Notes: a model not told the origin generated them from the letters alone. 51,086 bases of DNA from Paracoccaceae bacterium (GCA_026707935.1 JAPOVX010000272.1:1-51086), one strand, 5' to 3'. Shown: positions 37,568 to 46,987, counted from the stretch's first letter. Made by a program: numbers and translations.

Positions 37568-37813
37568 CTCTTCTAGCGAGAGAATTCTATTTGAAGCTAT
37601 TCGCTGATTGCCCGTGTCGTGGGCTTGTTGCCGACATGATGAACCGGTCGGCGACGCGATGGTGCTAGGTCGGAGTTAAGGTCAGAGATTCACTCGCACC
37701 TGGTCGGAGTTCGGCCTTGCGTTCGTCGCTGCAACGTAAATTGCGACATGGCGCGTTGCGTTCGTGCTGCGTGCCGGTGCTTTTCGAGGAACGAGCGAGA
37801 AAAGAAGCCAAAC

Positions 37814-38299
37814 ATGGTGAAAGCGGACATACCAAGAATGATCGAGTTTGTTTCATCTTGCGACGATCCCGAGAAACTGCGCAGGATTATCGAATACGCT
37901 CGTAAACGCGAAGCCGATGCGCTTGCCGATGCCGCGCTCCGCAAGCTGGTGTCGGTTCTTCCGTCGGAGCGTCCGGGGACTGTTGAGTTCGATTTCTGGC
38001 GTACGATTCATAGTTTCGAGCATGTTCTCACGGAAGAACGCGGGAGAACGACGCAACTGTCCCGAACGCGGCAAAAGGTCCAGCGAGTCGGCGTGGTTCA
38101 GACATTGATCGACTGGGCTCTGGATACCAAGCAGACAGCCGGATTCCTCATGCTCTTGGAGCGGAACATGCCCGAGTTGGCCGGAGAAGCAATCATTTTG
38201 CGTCACCCCGACAAGTTCGAACAATTCGATGTGTCGGCCGCGCGCGCACGGCTTGAAGCGGCCGGTGTAGACACTGCGGCTGTAGCGGCATATCGGTGA
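37814..38299 (+). CDS. Conserved helical protein of unknown function
   Basis: Encodes 161 residues, all-helical and charged, with no signal peptide or membrane segment. Visible blocks: IPRMIEFVSSCDDPEKLRRI at the start, EFDFWRTIHSFEHVLTEERGRTTQLSRTRQKV in the middle (quoted here only as landmarks EFDFWRTIH and RTTQLSRTRQK), and a final MLLERNMPELAGEAIILRHPDKF. This pattern is familiar to me from hypothetical proteins of alphaproteobacteria, but I cannot name a function. The ATG at 37814 is preceded by AAAGAAG. GC content rises again relative to darG. It lies 246 bases after darG and 400 before the next gene, so it is probably expressed alone. Confidence 0.75.
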   Translation: MVKADIPRMIEFVSSCDDPEKLRRIIEYARKREADALADAALRKLVSVLPSERPGTVEFDFWRTIHSFEHVLTEERGRTTQLSRTRQKVQRVGVVQTLIDWALDTKQTAGFLMLLERNMPELAGEAIILRHPDKFEQFDVSAARARLEAAGVDTAAVAAYR

Positions 38300-38696
38300 A
38301 GGGAATCATCAAGGTTTTCGTCTTCGGAAACACGGATCGGCACGTTTGGCCGAATCGTTTTTCTCAATGGACCGTTGAGGCCGTATGAGCAGTGCATCAC
38401 ACCGGATCTCGGATTGATTGATAACCGAAAAGGCCGCAGGTCAGCCTCTACCGGAATGCCACAAAGATCTCGGAAACTACTCTTTCATCCTAAGCATTCT
38501 GGGAGCACCTCGACGCGGTAGAGGCGCCAGCAGTATTCGAAAGAGCGGCTGCCCTGTTTGCCATTCGCCCGAAGGCATGACGAAAACAGGCCTCCGCCGG
38601 CTGGTCCCGCCAAGGGTCCGGGTTCGCGCGTTGACATGCACGGCATGAGCCATTCCCGGACAGTGAAGGCCGGTGCTGTGCCTTGCCTGCGGCTCC
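38300..38696. other. Gene-free spacer before the DUF3179 gene
   Basis: About 400 bases between the 161-residue protein gene and the convergent DUF3179 gene. The frames are short and Arg/Pro-rich. No tRNA, repeat or clear terminator was seen. It probably marks the right-hand end of the DarG-containing segment. Confidence 0.4.
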
Positions 38697-39674
38697 CTAT
38701 TCGATCATCCACCGCCCTTCCGGCGTGAAGGCATGGAATGCAAAGGCGAACGCCACGTCATGCGGTATGTCGGCGCCCGTTGCGGCGTCCCTGACCCGGA
38801 TTGAACCGACATCCCTTCCCTCGGCGATGGCATTCGTGTCGAGGGCTGACGCGGTCCCTTCCTTCCATTTGATCCGGACCCCGTCCTCGATGATCTCGCC
38901 GGCCTCTCTCACCCGGGTCAGTGGCCATGCCCGGTCGCCGACCACGACGACCCGGGATAGCGGCGGAATGTCATGCGGAGGGTTTTCCCCGCTGTAAAGG
39001 AACGGGGAAAACGACGAATCGTACCCCACATAGGGATTGGCCCCGTACGGCCTGCGATGGCTGGGCTGTATCATGACCAGGCCTCCGGGATTGCGTGTCC
39101 GGAAATCGAGCCAGCTTTCGACCCACCCGGGAACCTGGTCCAGGACGGCGCCAGTCATTTCGCCGACAATGGCGACACCTTCGAACTGTTGCCACCAGCT
39201 CTCGGTCTCGCGATCATACATCACCATGTCGGACTTGCGGAGTTTGCCTGATACGCCAAAGGACAACTGCTCGTTCCCGAGGCGCCGGTCAAAAATCAGT
39301 CCCGAATTGCACAAAGGGCAAAAGGTCACCGCCACGGGCGTATCGCCGATGATGTCGTTGACGATTTCGTGCCAGATCAGGTACCGGACGGGATAGGCGC
39401 GCGGGACCTGGTCCGCGATTTCTACCGTCATGACCGGCTCCCTTTCGTGAAGCCCGTTTTCGTCCGCAACCGAAACGAATGCAGGGTCGTCAATCGCGGG
39501 TATTCCGTCCTTCGGCGGCCCTCCGTTCCTGATTTCGGCCAGGTCGACCGAATGGATCGTGAAGTCGGTGTTGGGCCACTCGTGTACCCAACGCGACGGA
39601 TTCGACCACGCAGGCGAAGACGCGAGCGCGAATATGACCGTTGGGGCGAACAGCGTTTGAATCAATCTTGTCAT
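38697..39674 (-). CDS. DUF3179-family exported protein
   Basis: Encodes 325 residues. A signal peptide is clear: TRLI followed by hydrophobic residues and a likely cut after SSPAWS. The mature part has the DUF3179 landmarks: PKDGIPAIDDPAFV, YPVRYLIWHEIVND, PVAVTFCPLCNSGLIFDRR (with the conserved C-P-L-C), SDMVMYDRETESWWQQFEG and LPG-like VPGWVESW. Function of the family is unknown; the Cys pair suggests metal or redox chemistry in the periplasm. GGGAGGT lies just before the ATG at 39674, which fixes the start over an upstream frame extension. It is downstream of petR on the same strand, 160 bases away. Confidence 0.93.
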   Translation of the reverse strand: MTRLIQTLFAPTVIFALASSPAWSNPSRWVHEWPNTDFTIHSVDLAEIRNGGPPKDGIPAIDDPAFVSVADENGLHEREPVMTVEIADQVPRAYPVRYLIWHEIVNDIIGDTPVAVTFCPLCNSGLIFDRRLGNEQLSFGVSGKLRKSDMVMYDRETESWWQQFEGVAIVGEMTGAVLDQVPGWVESWLDFRTRNPGGLVMIQPSHRRPYGANPYVGYDSSFSPFLYSGENPPHDIPPLSRVVVVGDRAWPLTRVREAGEIIEDGVRIKWKEGTASALDTNAIAEGRDVGSIRVRDAATGADIPHDVAFAFAFHAFTPEGRWMIE

Positions 39675-39833
39675 TCCGACCTCCCTTTTCTGCCGGTTCT
39701 GCCGGGCTTCTCCTGTAATGCCGCATCGCACGTTGCGAATTCCTTTTCCAATCAGGAGTCGTCACGGCCTGTTGATGACCCGGGCCATCCGGGACCGATC
39801 GAACGGGCGGGGACCGGCTGGCTGCGGCCCGGA

Positions 39834-40541
39834 TCAGTCGGGAACCAGCATGTACCCGGAGCCGCGGACAGTCTGGAGGTAACGCGGCGACCTCGGTTCA
39901 TCCTCGATCTTCTTGCGCAATCGGGTGATCTGGACATCGACTGCCCGTCTCTGCGCCTTGCTGCCCGTTCGCCTCAGGATCTCGACCAGGTCCGTACGCG
40001 AGAACGCTTCTCCCGGACGTGACGAAAATACCCGCATCAGAACCGCTTCCGTCGCCGTCAGCCTGACCGGCTGTCCCTCGTGCCACAGTTCGCCGCGCAT
40101 GATGTCGTAATGGCGGCTTCCCAGGTACAGGGTCTTCGGTTGCGCCTCCCCGGTCTCCTTCTCCGGAACACGCCTCAATATGGCGTTGATCCGCAGCAAC
40201 AGCTCCCTTGGTTCGAACGGTTTGCCGAGGAAATCGTCAGCACCGGCCTCGAGTCCCATGATTCGTTGATTCGATTCGCTCCGTGCCGTGAGCATCAGAA
40301 TCGGCGTCTCGACCCGGTTATCACGAAGACCCGCGGCAAAGGTGATTCCATCTTCACCGGGCATCATGACATCCAGAACGATCAGATCGAACTCGAGTCC
40401 CTCCATGAGAACCCCTGCGTGCATCGCGTCCCTTGCCACGCTCGCCCGGTAGCCGTTCGTGACGAGGAATTTCTGCAGCAGGTCCCGGAGGCGCTCGTCA
40501 TCGTCGACCACCAGGATATGGGCTTCAGTTCTGGCGGACAC
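39834..40541 (-). CDS. petR: OmpR-family response regulator (PetR-like)
   Basis: Encodes 235 residues. The receiver domain has the acidic pair in VVDDDE (Asp13-15), phospho-acceptor Asp57 in VLDVMMPGEDG, Thr85 and Lys107 in GKPFEPREL. A winged-helix DNA-binding domain follows, ending in VDVQITRLRKKIEDEPRSPR and YLQTVRGSGYMLVPD. The start is a GTG at 40541, one base after the petP stop, with GAGGA five bases ahead; upstream frame belongs to petP. Pairing with a MarR-type gene next to ilvE is the known petP-petR layout, in which PetR is needed for cytochrome bc1 formation in Rhodobacter capsulatus. No sensor kinase is nearby. Confidence 0.88.
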   Translation of the reverse strand: MSARTEAHILVVDDDERLRDLLQKFLVTNGYRASVARDAMHAGVLMEGLEFDLIVLDVMMPGEDGITFAAGLRDNRVETPILMLTARSESNQRIMGLEAGADDFLGKPFEPRELLLRINAILRRVPEKETGEAQPKTLYLGSRHYDIMRGELWHEGQPVRLTATEAVLMRVFSSRPGEAFSRTDLVEILRRTGSKAQRRAVDVQITRLRKKIEDEPRSPRYLQTVRGSGYMLVPD

Positions 40542-40542
40542 G

Positions 40543-41106
40543 TCAATCCTCGCCCAGATTTCGGGCAAGTTGCCGCAAGTGGTGGTCCATGATGTTTTCG
40601 AGTACCCGGCGGAATCCGCGCACGGCATCAGGTCCCGCATCCCTGTACGCGTCGTGCATGCGCTTGCGCTGGGCCTTCGAGAGTTGGCGCTCGAGGGCCC
40701 TGCCGCGGTCAGTCAGGTAGAGATTTCGTCTTCTCCGGTCAACTTTGTCGATCCGGCTTTCCATCATTCCATCATTGGACAACTGCCTTCGAACCCTGGT
40801 CAGCGACTGCTTTGTCACACCAAGGATTTCCAGCAATCGGTTGACCGTGATGCCCGGGCTCCTGTTGATGAAGTGAATTGCCCGATGATGCGCGCGCCCA
40901 TAGCCGTACTGCTCGAGAATTCGGTCCGGGTCCGAGGTGAATCCTCTGTAGGCGAAAAACATCAGTTCAATGCCCTGCAACAACTGATCATCGGTCAGAA
41001 AAAGCCGTGGATCCCGACTCGTCTGTTTCTGAAGTGACTGTTGGTCCTGCATTCCCAATCCCGCGTCATCGGCACTCATTTCGGATAGCCCGAAATCGCT
41101 TGCCAT
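40543..41106 (-). CDS. petP: MarR-family regulator (PetP-like)
   Basis: Encodes up to 187 residues with a winged-helix MarR domain: GYGRAHHRAIHFINRSPGITV, LLEILGVTKQSLTRVRRQLSNDG (recognition helix) and the wing KVDRRRRNLYLTDRGRALERQL. It binds DNA as a dimer. The gene is one base ahead of petR, consistent with PetP. The start is uncertain: ATG 41106 stands three bases from a palindrome and has no ribosome site, so the transcript may be leaderless or start may be at ATG 41079 or 41052. It is divergent from ilvE; the shared region holds the palindrome listed next. Confidence 0.88.
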   Translation of the reverse strand: MASDFGLSEMSADDAGLGMQDQQSLQKQTSRDPRLFLTDDQLLQGIELMFFAYRGFTSDPDRILEQYGYGRAHHRAIHFINRSPGITVNRLLEILGVTKQSLTRVRRQLSNDGMMESRIDKVDRRRRNLYLTDRGRALERQLSKAQRKRMHDAYRDAGPDAVRGFRRVLENIMDHHLRQLARNLGED

Positions 41107-41108
41107 AA

Positions 41109-41129
41109 TATGTCAGAAATGTTGACATA
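41109..41129. promoter_or_regulatory. 21-bp palindrome between petP and ilvE, probable operator
   Basis: TATGTCA, seven bases, TGACATA: perfect seven-base arms in the form expected for a MarR dimer. It lies immediately upstream of the petP start codon and 120 bases upstream of ilvE. Self-control of petP-petR by PetP is a natural reading, but no family site is known to me that would prove it. Confidence 0.55.
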
Positions 41130-41249
41130 GCCAGAGGTATTCGTTATTGGTGTGCATGATTCTCGGACGCGAATGCGCGCCGGGATTTCTTGAGCCGGCG
41201 CCCCGCCGGTTGTCGCACAGGCAGCGGAAATCGAACAGGATTGGGAAGA

Positions 41250-42122
41250 ATGGCTGGTGCAGCATACGACGATCGCGAAGGTGTCATCTGGCTGGATGGA
41301 GAACTCGTTCCGTGGTGCGAGGCCAATATCCACGTCCTTACCCATGCGCTTCACTACGCTTCGTCGGTGTTCGAGGGTGAACGCGCCTACAATGGCAGGA
41401 TTTTCAAGAGCCGGGAACATTCCGAACGTCTGCTGAAATCCGGCCGGGACATCGATCTGCCCATCCCGTACACGGTCGACGAGATCGAGGCGGCCAAGTA
41501 CCAGGCGATGGAGGCCAATGGCCTCAGTGATGCCTATGTTCGCGCAGTGTGCTGGCGGGGTTCGGGAGAAGACATGGGAGTCACCGCTTCCGCCAATCCC
41601 GTCAGAATGGCCGTGGCGGCCTGGAGTTGGGGCGCCTACTACGGAGACGCCAAGGACAAGGGTGCACGCCTCGATATTTCACGCTGGAAGCGTCCGTCGC
41701 CTGAAACCATTCCCTGCTTCGCCAAGGCATCGGGGCTCTACATGATCTGCACGCTGTCGAAACATGCCGCCGAAGCAAAGGGTTGCTCGGATGCCATGAT
41801 GCTCGATCACAGGGGATTCGTTGCAGAAGCTACCGGTGCAAATATCTTTTTTGTCCGTGACGGTGTCGTGCACACGCCTCTGCCCGACTGTTTCCTCAAC
41901 GGTCTGACCCGGCAGACTGTCATTTCGCTGCTGAAAGAACGGCAGATCAAGGTGGAGGAACGGCACATCCTTCCTTCGGAACTCGAAAATTTTCAGCAGT
42001 GCTGGCTGACGGGCACTGCGGCCGAGGTCACGCCGGTCGGCAAGATCGGGGATTACAGCTTCGAGGTCGGTGAACTGGCGCGCGCGATCGCCGATGACTA
42101 TGAACGCTTTGTTCGCATGTGA
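41250..42122 (+). CDS. ilvE: Branched-chain amino acid aminotransferase
   Basis: Encodes 290 residues of fold-type IV PLP enzymes. Present are GVIWLDGELVPWCEANIHVLTH, the phosphate-site HYASSVFEGERAY and the PLP lysine in AKASGLYMICTLSKHAA. Further on, DHRGFVAEATGANIFFV and the GLTRQTVI / TGTAAEVTPVGKI end support substrate and cofactor binding. It transfers the amino group for leucine, isoleucine and valine formation; a D-amino acid aminotransferase role is less likely given the motif set. The start is ATG 41250 with GGGAAGA just before; upstream frame is not conserved. It is divergent from petP, the known arrangement. Confidence 0.93.
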   Translation: MAGAAYDDREGVIWLDGELVPWCEANIHVLTHALHYASSVFEGERAYNGRIFKSREHSERLLKSGRDIDLPIPYTVDEIEAAKYQAMEANGLSDAYVRAVCWRGSGEDMGVTASANPVRMAVAAWSWGAYYGDAKDKGARLDISRWKRPSPETIPCFAKASGLYMICTLSKHAAEAKGCSDAMMLDHRGFVAEATGANIFFVRDGVVHTPLPDCFLNGLTRQTVISLLKERQIKVEERHILPSELENFQQCWLTGTAAEVTPVGKIGDYSFEVGELARAIADDYERFVRM

Positions 42123-42244
42123 ACACGGAACCGTTCAACCTTGGCAGCGACTCGGGCTTTTGCTAGGATTCGGGAACCGGCGCCGAAGGGAAGGCATGAC
42201 CGGGTGAACCAACGGAGGAAACCGTTCTGAACAGACATGTTGAC

Positions 42245-42613
42245 ATGGCGGAAGACGATACCGCCAGTTCCATGCCGAGCGAACAGATGCTCGATTTCAT
42301 CCTGAATTCCCTCCAAGATGACAAGGCAGACGATATCATCTCGATCGACTTGCGTGGCAAGTCCGAGATGGCCGACTACATGGTGGTTGCGTCAGGCCGG
42401 TCGTCACGGCGGGTTTCCGCGATCTCGGAAAAACTGGCCCTGCGGCTCAAGCAGGACTTGGGACTGTTGTGCAGGATGGAAGGCAAACAGGCAAGCGACT
42501 GGGTGCTGATGGATTGCGGCGACGTCATCGTCCACATCTTCCGCCCGGAAGTGAGAGAATTCTACCGGCTGGAAAAAATGTGGCTGCCCGATAGCAGGGC
42601 GACACGCGCCTGA
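42245..42613 (+). CDS. rsfS: Ribosome silencing factor
   Basis: Encodes 122 residues. The RsfS signature is clear: LQDDKADDIISIDLRGKSEMADYMVVASGRS (landmarks DDIISIDLRGKS and DYMVVASGRS), EGKQASDWVLMDCGDVIVHIF and the final REFYRLEKMW. RsfS binds ribosomal protein L14 and stops subunit joining when nutrients run low. The start ATG at 42245 has a GGAGG about 30 bases upstream, too far for certainty. It is 16 bases ahead of rlmH, the usual neighbour. Confidence 0.95.
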   Translation: MAEDDTASSMPSEQMLDFILNSLQDDKADDIISIDLRGKSEMADYMVVASGRSSRRVSAISEKLALRLKQDLGLLCRMEGKQASDWVLMDCGDVIVHIFRPEVREFYRLEKMWLPDSRATRA

Positions 42614-42629
42614 ACGGTCCGGTCCGGAG

Positions 42630-43100
42630 ATGAAGATCCGGCTTTGCGTCGTCGGACGCATGCGTCAGGGACCGGAAGCAGGTCTCTTTCACGATTACCT
42701 CGACAGGTTCAACCGTCTCGGCAGGGGACAGGGCATCGGCCCGGCGGAAGTCGTCGAGGTCGAGACGGGGAAAACGCCGGATCCATTGCAGGAAGCACGG
42801 CGATTGAGGCGCATCATCCCCGGATTCGCGCGCAGCATCGCCATGGACGAGCGCGGGCGGTCGATGACATCCCCGGAGTTTGCCGAGCTCCTGTCCAGGT
42901 GGAACCACGAGGGATGCGCCCATGCCTCGATCCTGATCGGGGGCGTTGAAGGACTCCATCCGGATCTTCGGAAGAGTGCAGGAGTCGTGGTCTCGATGGG
43001 CAAGATGGTCTGGCCGCACCTGCTTGCGCGCGTCATGGTCATGGAGCAGCTGTACAGGGCGGCATCCATACTCGCGGGAAACGCCTACCACCGCAGATGA
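42630..43100 (+). CDS. rlmH: 23S rRNA (pseudouridine1915-N3)-methyltransferase
   Basis: Encodes 156 residues, the usual SPOUT-fold length. Landmarks: MKIRLCVVGRMRQGPE at the start, ARSIAMDERGRSMTSPEFA, the SAM-knot ILIGGVEGLHPDLR and the RVMVMEQLYRAASILAGNAYHR end. It methylates pseudouridine 1915 in helix 69 of 23S rRNA. The family motif is often IGGADGL; here it is IGGVEGL. Between rsfS (16 bases) and gpmI (43 bases), the regular alphaproteobacterial order. Confidence 0.96.
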   Translation: MKIRLCVVGRMRQGPEAGLFHDYLDRFNRLGRGQGIGPAEVVEVETGKTPDPLQEARRLRRIIPGFARSIAMDERGRSMTSPEFAELLSRWNHEGCAHASILIGGVEGLHPDLRKSAGVVVSMGKMVWPHLLARVMVMEQLYRAASILAGNAYHRR

Positions 43101-43143
43101 CCGGATACCGGGCACTGAGAGGCCGGGAGCGAGGTAAACCGAT

Positions 43144-44706
43144 ATGACCCGATTCCCCGTCGTTCTCTGCATTCTTGATGGCTGGGGCCTTCGGGACGAA
43201 AACGGCGGAAACGCGGTCCGGCTTGCCAGGACGCCGAATTACGACTTCATCATGTCAAGATATCCGACGACCAGGCTCACGGCCCACGGCCCGGAGGTCG
43301 GGCTGCCCGTCGGCCAGATCGGAAACTCGGAGGTCGGGCATCTCAATATCGGCGCCGGGCGAATCGTCGAAATGGAGCTCCAGAAGATCAATCGCATCTG
43401 TTCCTCCGGAGAACTCGGCAAACAGGCGGGCATCGGGCGATTTGTCGAGGCGGTCGGGCGGGCGGGCGGAACCGCCCACGTTCTCGGCGTCCTGTCCGAC
43501 GGTGGTGTTCATGCGCACGTGGATCACATGATTGCGACCGTCGAGGTTCTGTCGGAAGCCGAAATACCAACGGTTGTCCACGCCTTTACGGACGGCCGTG
43601 ATGTCGCGCCGATGTCCGCGGGGAAAAGCCTGGAACGCCTTTTGGCATGCCTGACCGGAATGCCGGGAGAGCCGTCCCCGGACGATCTTCCGGCCAGCCC
43701 CCGAATCGCCACGATTTCCGGGCGGTATTTTGCAATGGACCGCGATCATCGGTGGGAGAGGACCCGGGCGGCCTTCAGGGCCATGGTCCACGGTGACGCC
43801 CCGCATCACGAGACGCCCGATTCCGTCATCGCAGGTGCCTATTCTGATGACGTGACCGATGAATTCATTCGCCCGGCCGTTGTCGGGAACTTTGGCGGGA
43901 TGGCAAGCGGCGACGGGCTTATCTGCGTGAACTTTCGTGCTGACAGGGTGAGACAGCTGCTTGCGTCGATCGGTGCGCGTTCCTTCGACCATTTCGAAAC
44001 CGGAATCCGGCCCGGGCTCTCGGCCATGACCGGTTTCGTTTCCTATTCGGACGCCCATGACGAATTCATGGACAGTGTTTTCGAGAAGGACGCGCTGCCC
44101 GGAACCCTGGGACAGCGGATTTCCGAGGCGGGGCTCAGTCAGGTCCGCATCGCGGAGACCGAAAAGTATCCGCACGTGACCTACTTCCTGAACGGTGGCA
44201 ATGAGATCCCCTTTCCCGGGGAGGACAGGAGGTTGATCCCGAGTCCGCGGGTTCCCACCTACGACTTGCAGCCTGACATGTCGGCCAGGGAGGTAACCGC
44301 GGCGGTCATCGATGTCCTTTCGGCCCGCAGTCACGAATTCCTGGTCGTCAACTATGCCAACCCGGACATGGTCGGACATACCGGGAACCTCGATGCGGCC
44401 ATCCGCGCCTGCGCTGCGGTCGACCGTGGACTCGGAGACATCGTCCGTTCACTCGCCGATGCAGGGGGCGTGATGATCCTGACCGCGGATCACGGGAACT
44501 GCGAGGTCATGATCGATCAGGTGACCGGAGGTCCCCACACGGCCCACACGACAAATCCCGTGCCCCTTGCGGTCATCGGAAGTCGATCCGGCATTGAACT
44601 CAGGTGCGGTGGCCGCCTCGCCGACGTCGCGCCAACGCTGCTCGAGCTTGGAGGGTTGGAGCCGGCAGCCGGAATGACCGGGCAGTCCTTGCTCAACCGG
44701 ACATGA
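43144..44706 (+). CDS. gpmI: Phosphoglycerate mutase, cofactor-independent
   Basis: Encodes 520 residues. The alkaline-phosphatase-fold motifs are intact: VLCILDGWG at the start (metal Asp), GNSEVGHLNIGAGRIV with the phosphoserine (about residue 63), SDGGVHAHVDHM and VNYANPDMVGHTG. The final DHGNCE with TGGPHTAHT completes the metal site. It interconverts 3- and 2-phosphoglycerate in glycolysis using two manganese ions. The start ATG at 43144 is preceded by GGGAGCGAGG. In many relatives a murein hydrolase activator gene follows before ctpA; here there is only a 256-base spacer. Confidence 0.97.
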   Translation: MTRFPVVLCILDGWGLRDENGGNAVRLARTPNYDFIMSRYPTTRLTAHGPEVGLPVGQIGNSEVGHLNIGAGRIVEMELQKINRICSSGELGKQAGIGRFVEAVGRAGGTAHVLGVLSDGGVHAHVDHMIATVEVLSEAEIPTVVHAFTDGRDVAPMSAGKSLERLLACLTGMPGEPSPDDLPASPRIATISGRYFAMDRDHRWERTRAAFRAMVHGDAPHHETPDSVIAGAYSDDVTDEFIRPAVVGNFGGMASGDGLICVNFRADRVRQLLASIGARSFDHFETGIRPGLSAMTGFVSYSDAHDEFMDSVFEKDALPGTLGQRISEAGLSQVRIAETEKYPHVTYFLNGGNEIPFPGEDRRLIPSPRVPTYDLQPDMSAREVTAAVIDVLSARSHEFLVVNYANPDMVGHTGNLDAAIRACAAVDRGLGDIVRSLADAGGVMILTADHGNCEVMIDQVTGGPHTAHTTNPVPLAVIGSRSGIELRCGGRLADVAPTLLELGGLEPAAGMTGQSLLNRT

Positions 44707-44962
44707 CGGGCGGGAACCCGATGAAAGCGGCGTGCCGGCCGCCCTTGCCAAAGTGCAGCTCGGGCGGGAACGGTTCACGCCATGATCATCTGCACATCAA
44801 AATTTGCTGAACCGGACACGATCGCGCCGGATAACCCTTGGCAAATCCCTTCCGAAGTTGCATGACAGGCGCGCATATCCTTGGATTTCGGTGCCTCGAT
44901 CGGAGCGATTCCGCCCATGTGGCCTGATTTTGCGTCCGGCATCGATGGGTCTTTCGAAACAT

Positions 44963-46303
44963 ATGGAAAATGAGATGAAGAATCGGCCTCTAATGTTTGC
45001 TCGACTTAGCCTCGTGGGGTTTGCCATCTCGTTGTGTCTGGCAGGCCCGGGCCAAGCACAGGAGAACGAGCTTTCTGAATCAACCTACGAGCAACTCGAC
45101 CTCTTTGGCGACGTCTTCGAGACCGTTCGTTCGAAGTATGTCGAAGAAGTCGATGACACGGAACTGATCAGGAGCGCCATTGACGGAATGTTGTCGGCAT
45201 TGGACCCGCATTCGGGATACATGCCGCCAAAGGACTTCGAGAAAATGCAGGTCCAGTCCAAGGGTGAATTTGGCGGGGTCGGAATCGAGATCACCCTGGA
45301 AAACGGGATCCTGAAGGTCGTTTCGCCGATCGACGGAACCCCTGCGGCGGATGCCGGGATCGAAGCAGGCGATCTGATCATCTTCGTGGATGGTAAACAG
45401 ACCTATGGCCTCACCCTGAATGAAATCGTCGAAAACCTTCGCGGGCCGGTCGGCAAGGAAGTCATCGTCACCATCAGCCGCGAAGGGGAGGAAAATCCGT
45501 TTGACGTCACGATCATTCGCGACATCATAAAGATCCGGGCCGTTCGATCACGCGTCGTGGGCAACTCCGCCATTCTGCGGGTATCTTCCTTTACCGAACA
45601 GACGTATGACAATCTCGAGGAAGAAATCCAGAAAACGACGGAGGAGATTGGCGGAATCGATGCGGTCGAAGGATTCGTCATTGACCTCCGCAACAATCCC
45701 GGCGGCCTGCTCGACCAGGCGATCAAGGTGTCGGATGCTTTCCTGGAACAGGGCGAAATCGTCTCCACGCGTGGACGCCTTTCCAATGCGGCCAGTCGTC
45801 ACAACGCCGAACCCGGCGATCTGGCCCAGGGCAAGCCGATCGTCATACTCATCAATCGCGGTTCTGCCTCGGCATCGGAAATCGTCGCGGGCGCCTTGCA
45901 GGACCATCGCCGCGCAGTCCTGGTCGGGACCAAGAGCTTCGGAAAGGGTTCGGTTCAGTCGATACTTCCACTCGATGACGAAGGTGCCGTTCGCCTGACA
46001 ATCTCGCGCTATTACACGCCCTCTGGCCGCTCCATCCAGGCCCTCGGGATCTATCCCGATGTCTACGTGGAACCGGAGCCGCCCGTCGAACAACCCGAGG
46101 AAGAGGTCGACAGCCGTTTCACGCGGTTCGAGTCCGATCTCAGGGGTGCACTGGCAAACGAAGACGTGGAAGACGAAACCAGGGACGATCTGGCGAGCGA
46201 GACCGCGCGCCGGCAGGAAATGGAAGAGATCCGAAACCAGGACAATCAGCTCGCCTATGCCCTCGACATCCTGCACGGATTGTCGGTCATCTCGAACGAC
46301 TGA
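44963..46303 (+). CDS. ctpA: Carboxyl-terminal processing peptidase (S41)
   Basis: Encodes about 446 residues. A signal peptide ([22 protein letters not shown]) sends it to the periplasm. A PDZ domain (about 85-180, [12 protein letters not shown] at its start) is followed by the S41 domain with [15 protein letters not shown], the catalytic Ser in [14 protein letters not shown] and the Lys in [12 protein letters not shown] charged acidic C-terminal tail follows. It trims or degrades periplasmic proteins, often peptidoglycan-linked. The start is set at ATG 44963; ATG 44945 and 44975 are possible. It is 44 bases ahead of rppH. Confidence 0.94.
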   Translation: MENEMKNRPLMFARLSLVGFAISLCLAGPGQAQENELSESTYEQLDLFGDVFETVRSKYVEEVDDTELIRSAIDGMLSALDPHSGYMPPKDFEKMQVQSKGEFGGVGIEITLENGILKVVSPIDGTPAADAGIEAGDLIIFVDGKQTYGLTLNEIVENLRGPVGKEVIVTISREGEENPFDVTIIRDIIKIRAVRSRVVGNSAILRVSSFTEQTYDNLEEEIQKTTEEIGGIDAVEGFVIDLRNNPGGLLDQAIKVSDAFLEQGEIVSTRGRLSNAASRHNAEPGDLAQGKPIVILINRGSASASEIVAGALQDHRRAVLVGTKSFGKGSVQSILPLDDEGAVRLTISRYYTPSGRSIQALGIYPDVYVEPEPPVEQPEEEVDSRFTRFESDLRGALANEDVEDETRDDLASETARRQEMEEIRNQDNQLAYALDILHGLSVISND

Positions 46304-46347
46304 TCGTCCTCTCCCGGCCGGGCAAAACGTGGACGGGCGATGACTTC

Positions 46348-46872
46348 GTGATCGACCGGTCGTTCCATCATCTTCCCTACCGGCCCTGTGTCGGCATCAT
46401 GCTTGTCAACCCGTCGTACCTGGTCTTCGCTGGCCAGCGGATCGATGGCCCTTCCGACGCATGGCAGATGCCCCAGGGAGGAATTGATCCCGGTGAAACG
46501 CATGAGGGCGCTGCGCTCAGGGAACTCCGTGAAGAGACGGGCATCCCTCCCGAAGCGGTCGAGATCCTGGCCGAGGCCCGGGAACTGGTCGCCTACGACT
46601 TGCCACCCGAATTGATCGACAGCTTGTGGGGCGGGCGGTTCCGGGGGCAACTGCAGTCCTGGTATCTCATGCGGTTCCTGGGCAATGATGCCATGGTGGA
46701 CATCGCCACCGAAGAGCCCGAATTCAACCGGTGGGCCTGGCTGCCGGTGTCGGAACTCATCGGAAGGATCGTACCGTTCAAGCGGGACGCCTACGCCCGC
46801 GTGATCGAGGAATTCGGAGACCATTTTCCCAAGGACGCAGAGCCGGCACGATCCGGTCCGTCGCCGGTCTGA
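46348..46872 (+). CDS. rppH: RNA pyrophosphohydrolase
   Basis: Encodes 174 residues. RppH removes pyrophosphate from the 5' end of transcripts and so triggers decay. The N-terminus [21 protein letters not shown] and [15 protein letters not shown] lead into the NUDIX box, with Gly, Glu and RELREETGI all present. The C-terminal [10 protein letters not shown] and [10 protein letters not shown] segments match the RppH/YgdP subfamily. The start is a GTG at 46348 (a nearby ATG is in another frame). It follows ctpA closely, the conserved order, and convergent genes lie beyond. Confidence 0.95.
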   Translation: MIDRSFHHLPYRPCVGIMLVNPSYLVFAGQRIDGPSDAWQMPQGGIDPGETHEGAALRELREETGIPPEAVEILAEARELVAYDLPPELIDSLWGGRFRGQLQSWYLMRFLGNDAMVDIATEEPEFNRWAWLPVSELIGRIVPFKRDAYARVIEEFGDHFPKDAEPARSGPSPV

Positions 46873-46987
46873 CCAGCTGATCCTGTGCCATTGCTTCCGG
46901 CGGCAATGCCGGGCATGCGGCCGGGTACGTCCCTGACCGGCGGCAACGTGCAGGGATCCAAGGGTCGAAAGGAGCGACCACCGATCG

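Noticed and set aside
38560..38660. tRNA-like segment (GGTCCGGGTTCGCGCG)
   Set aside because: The apparent T-loop has no matching acceptor or anticodon stem around it.
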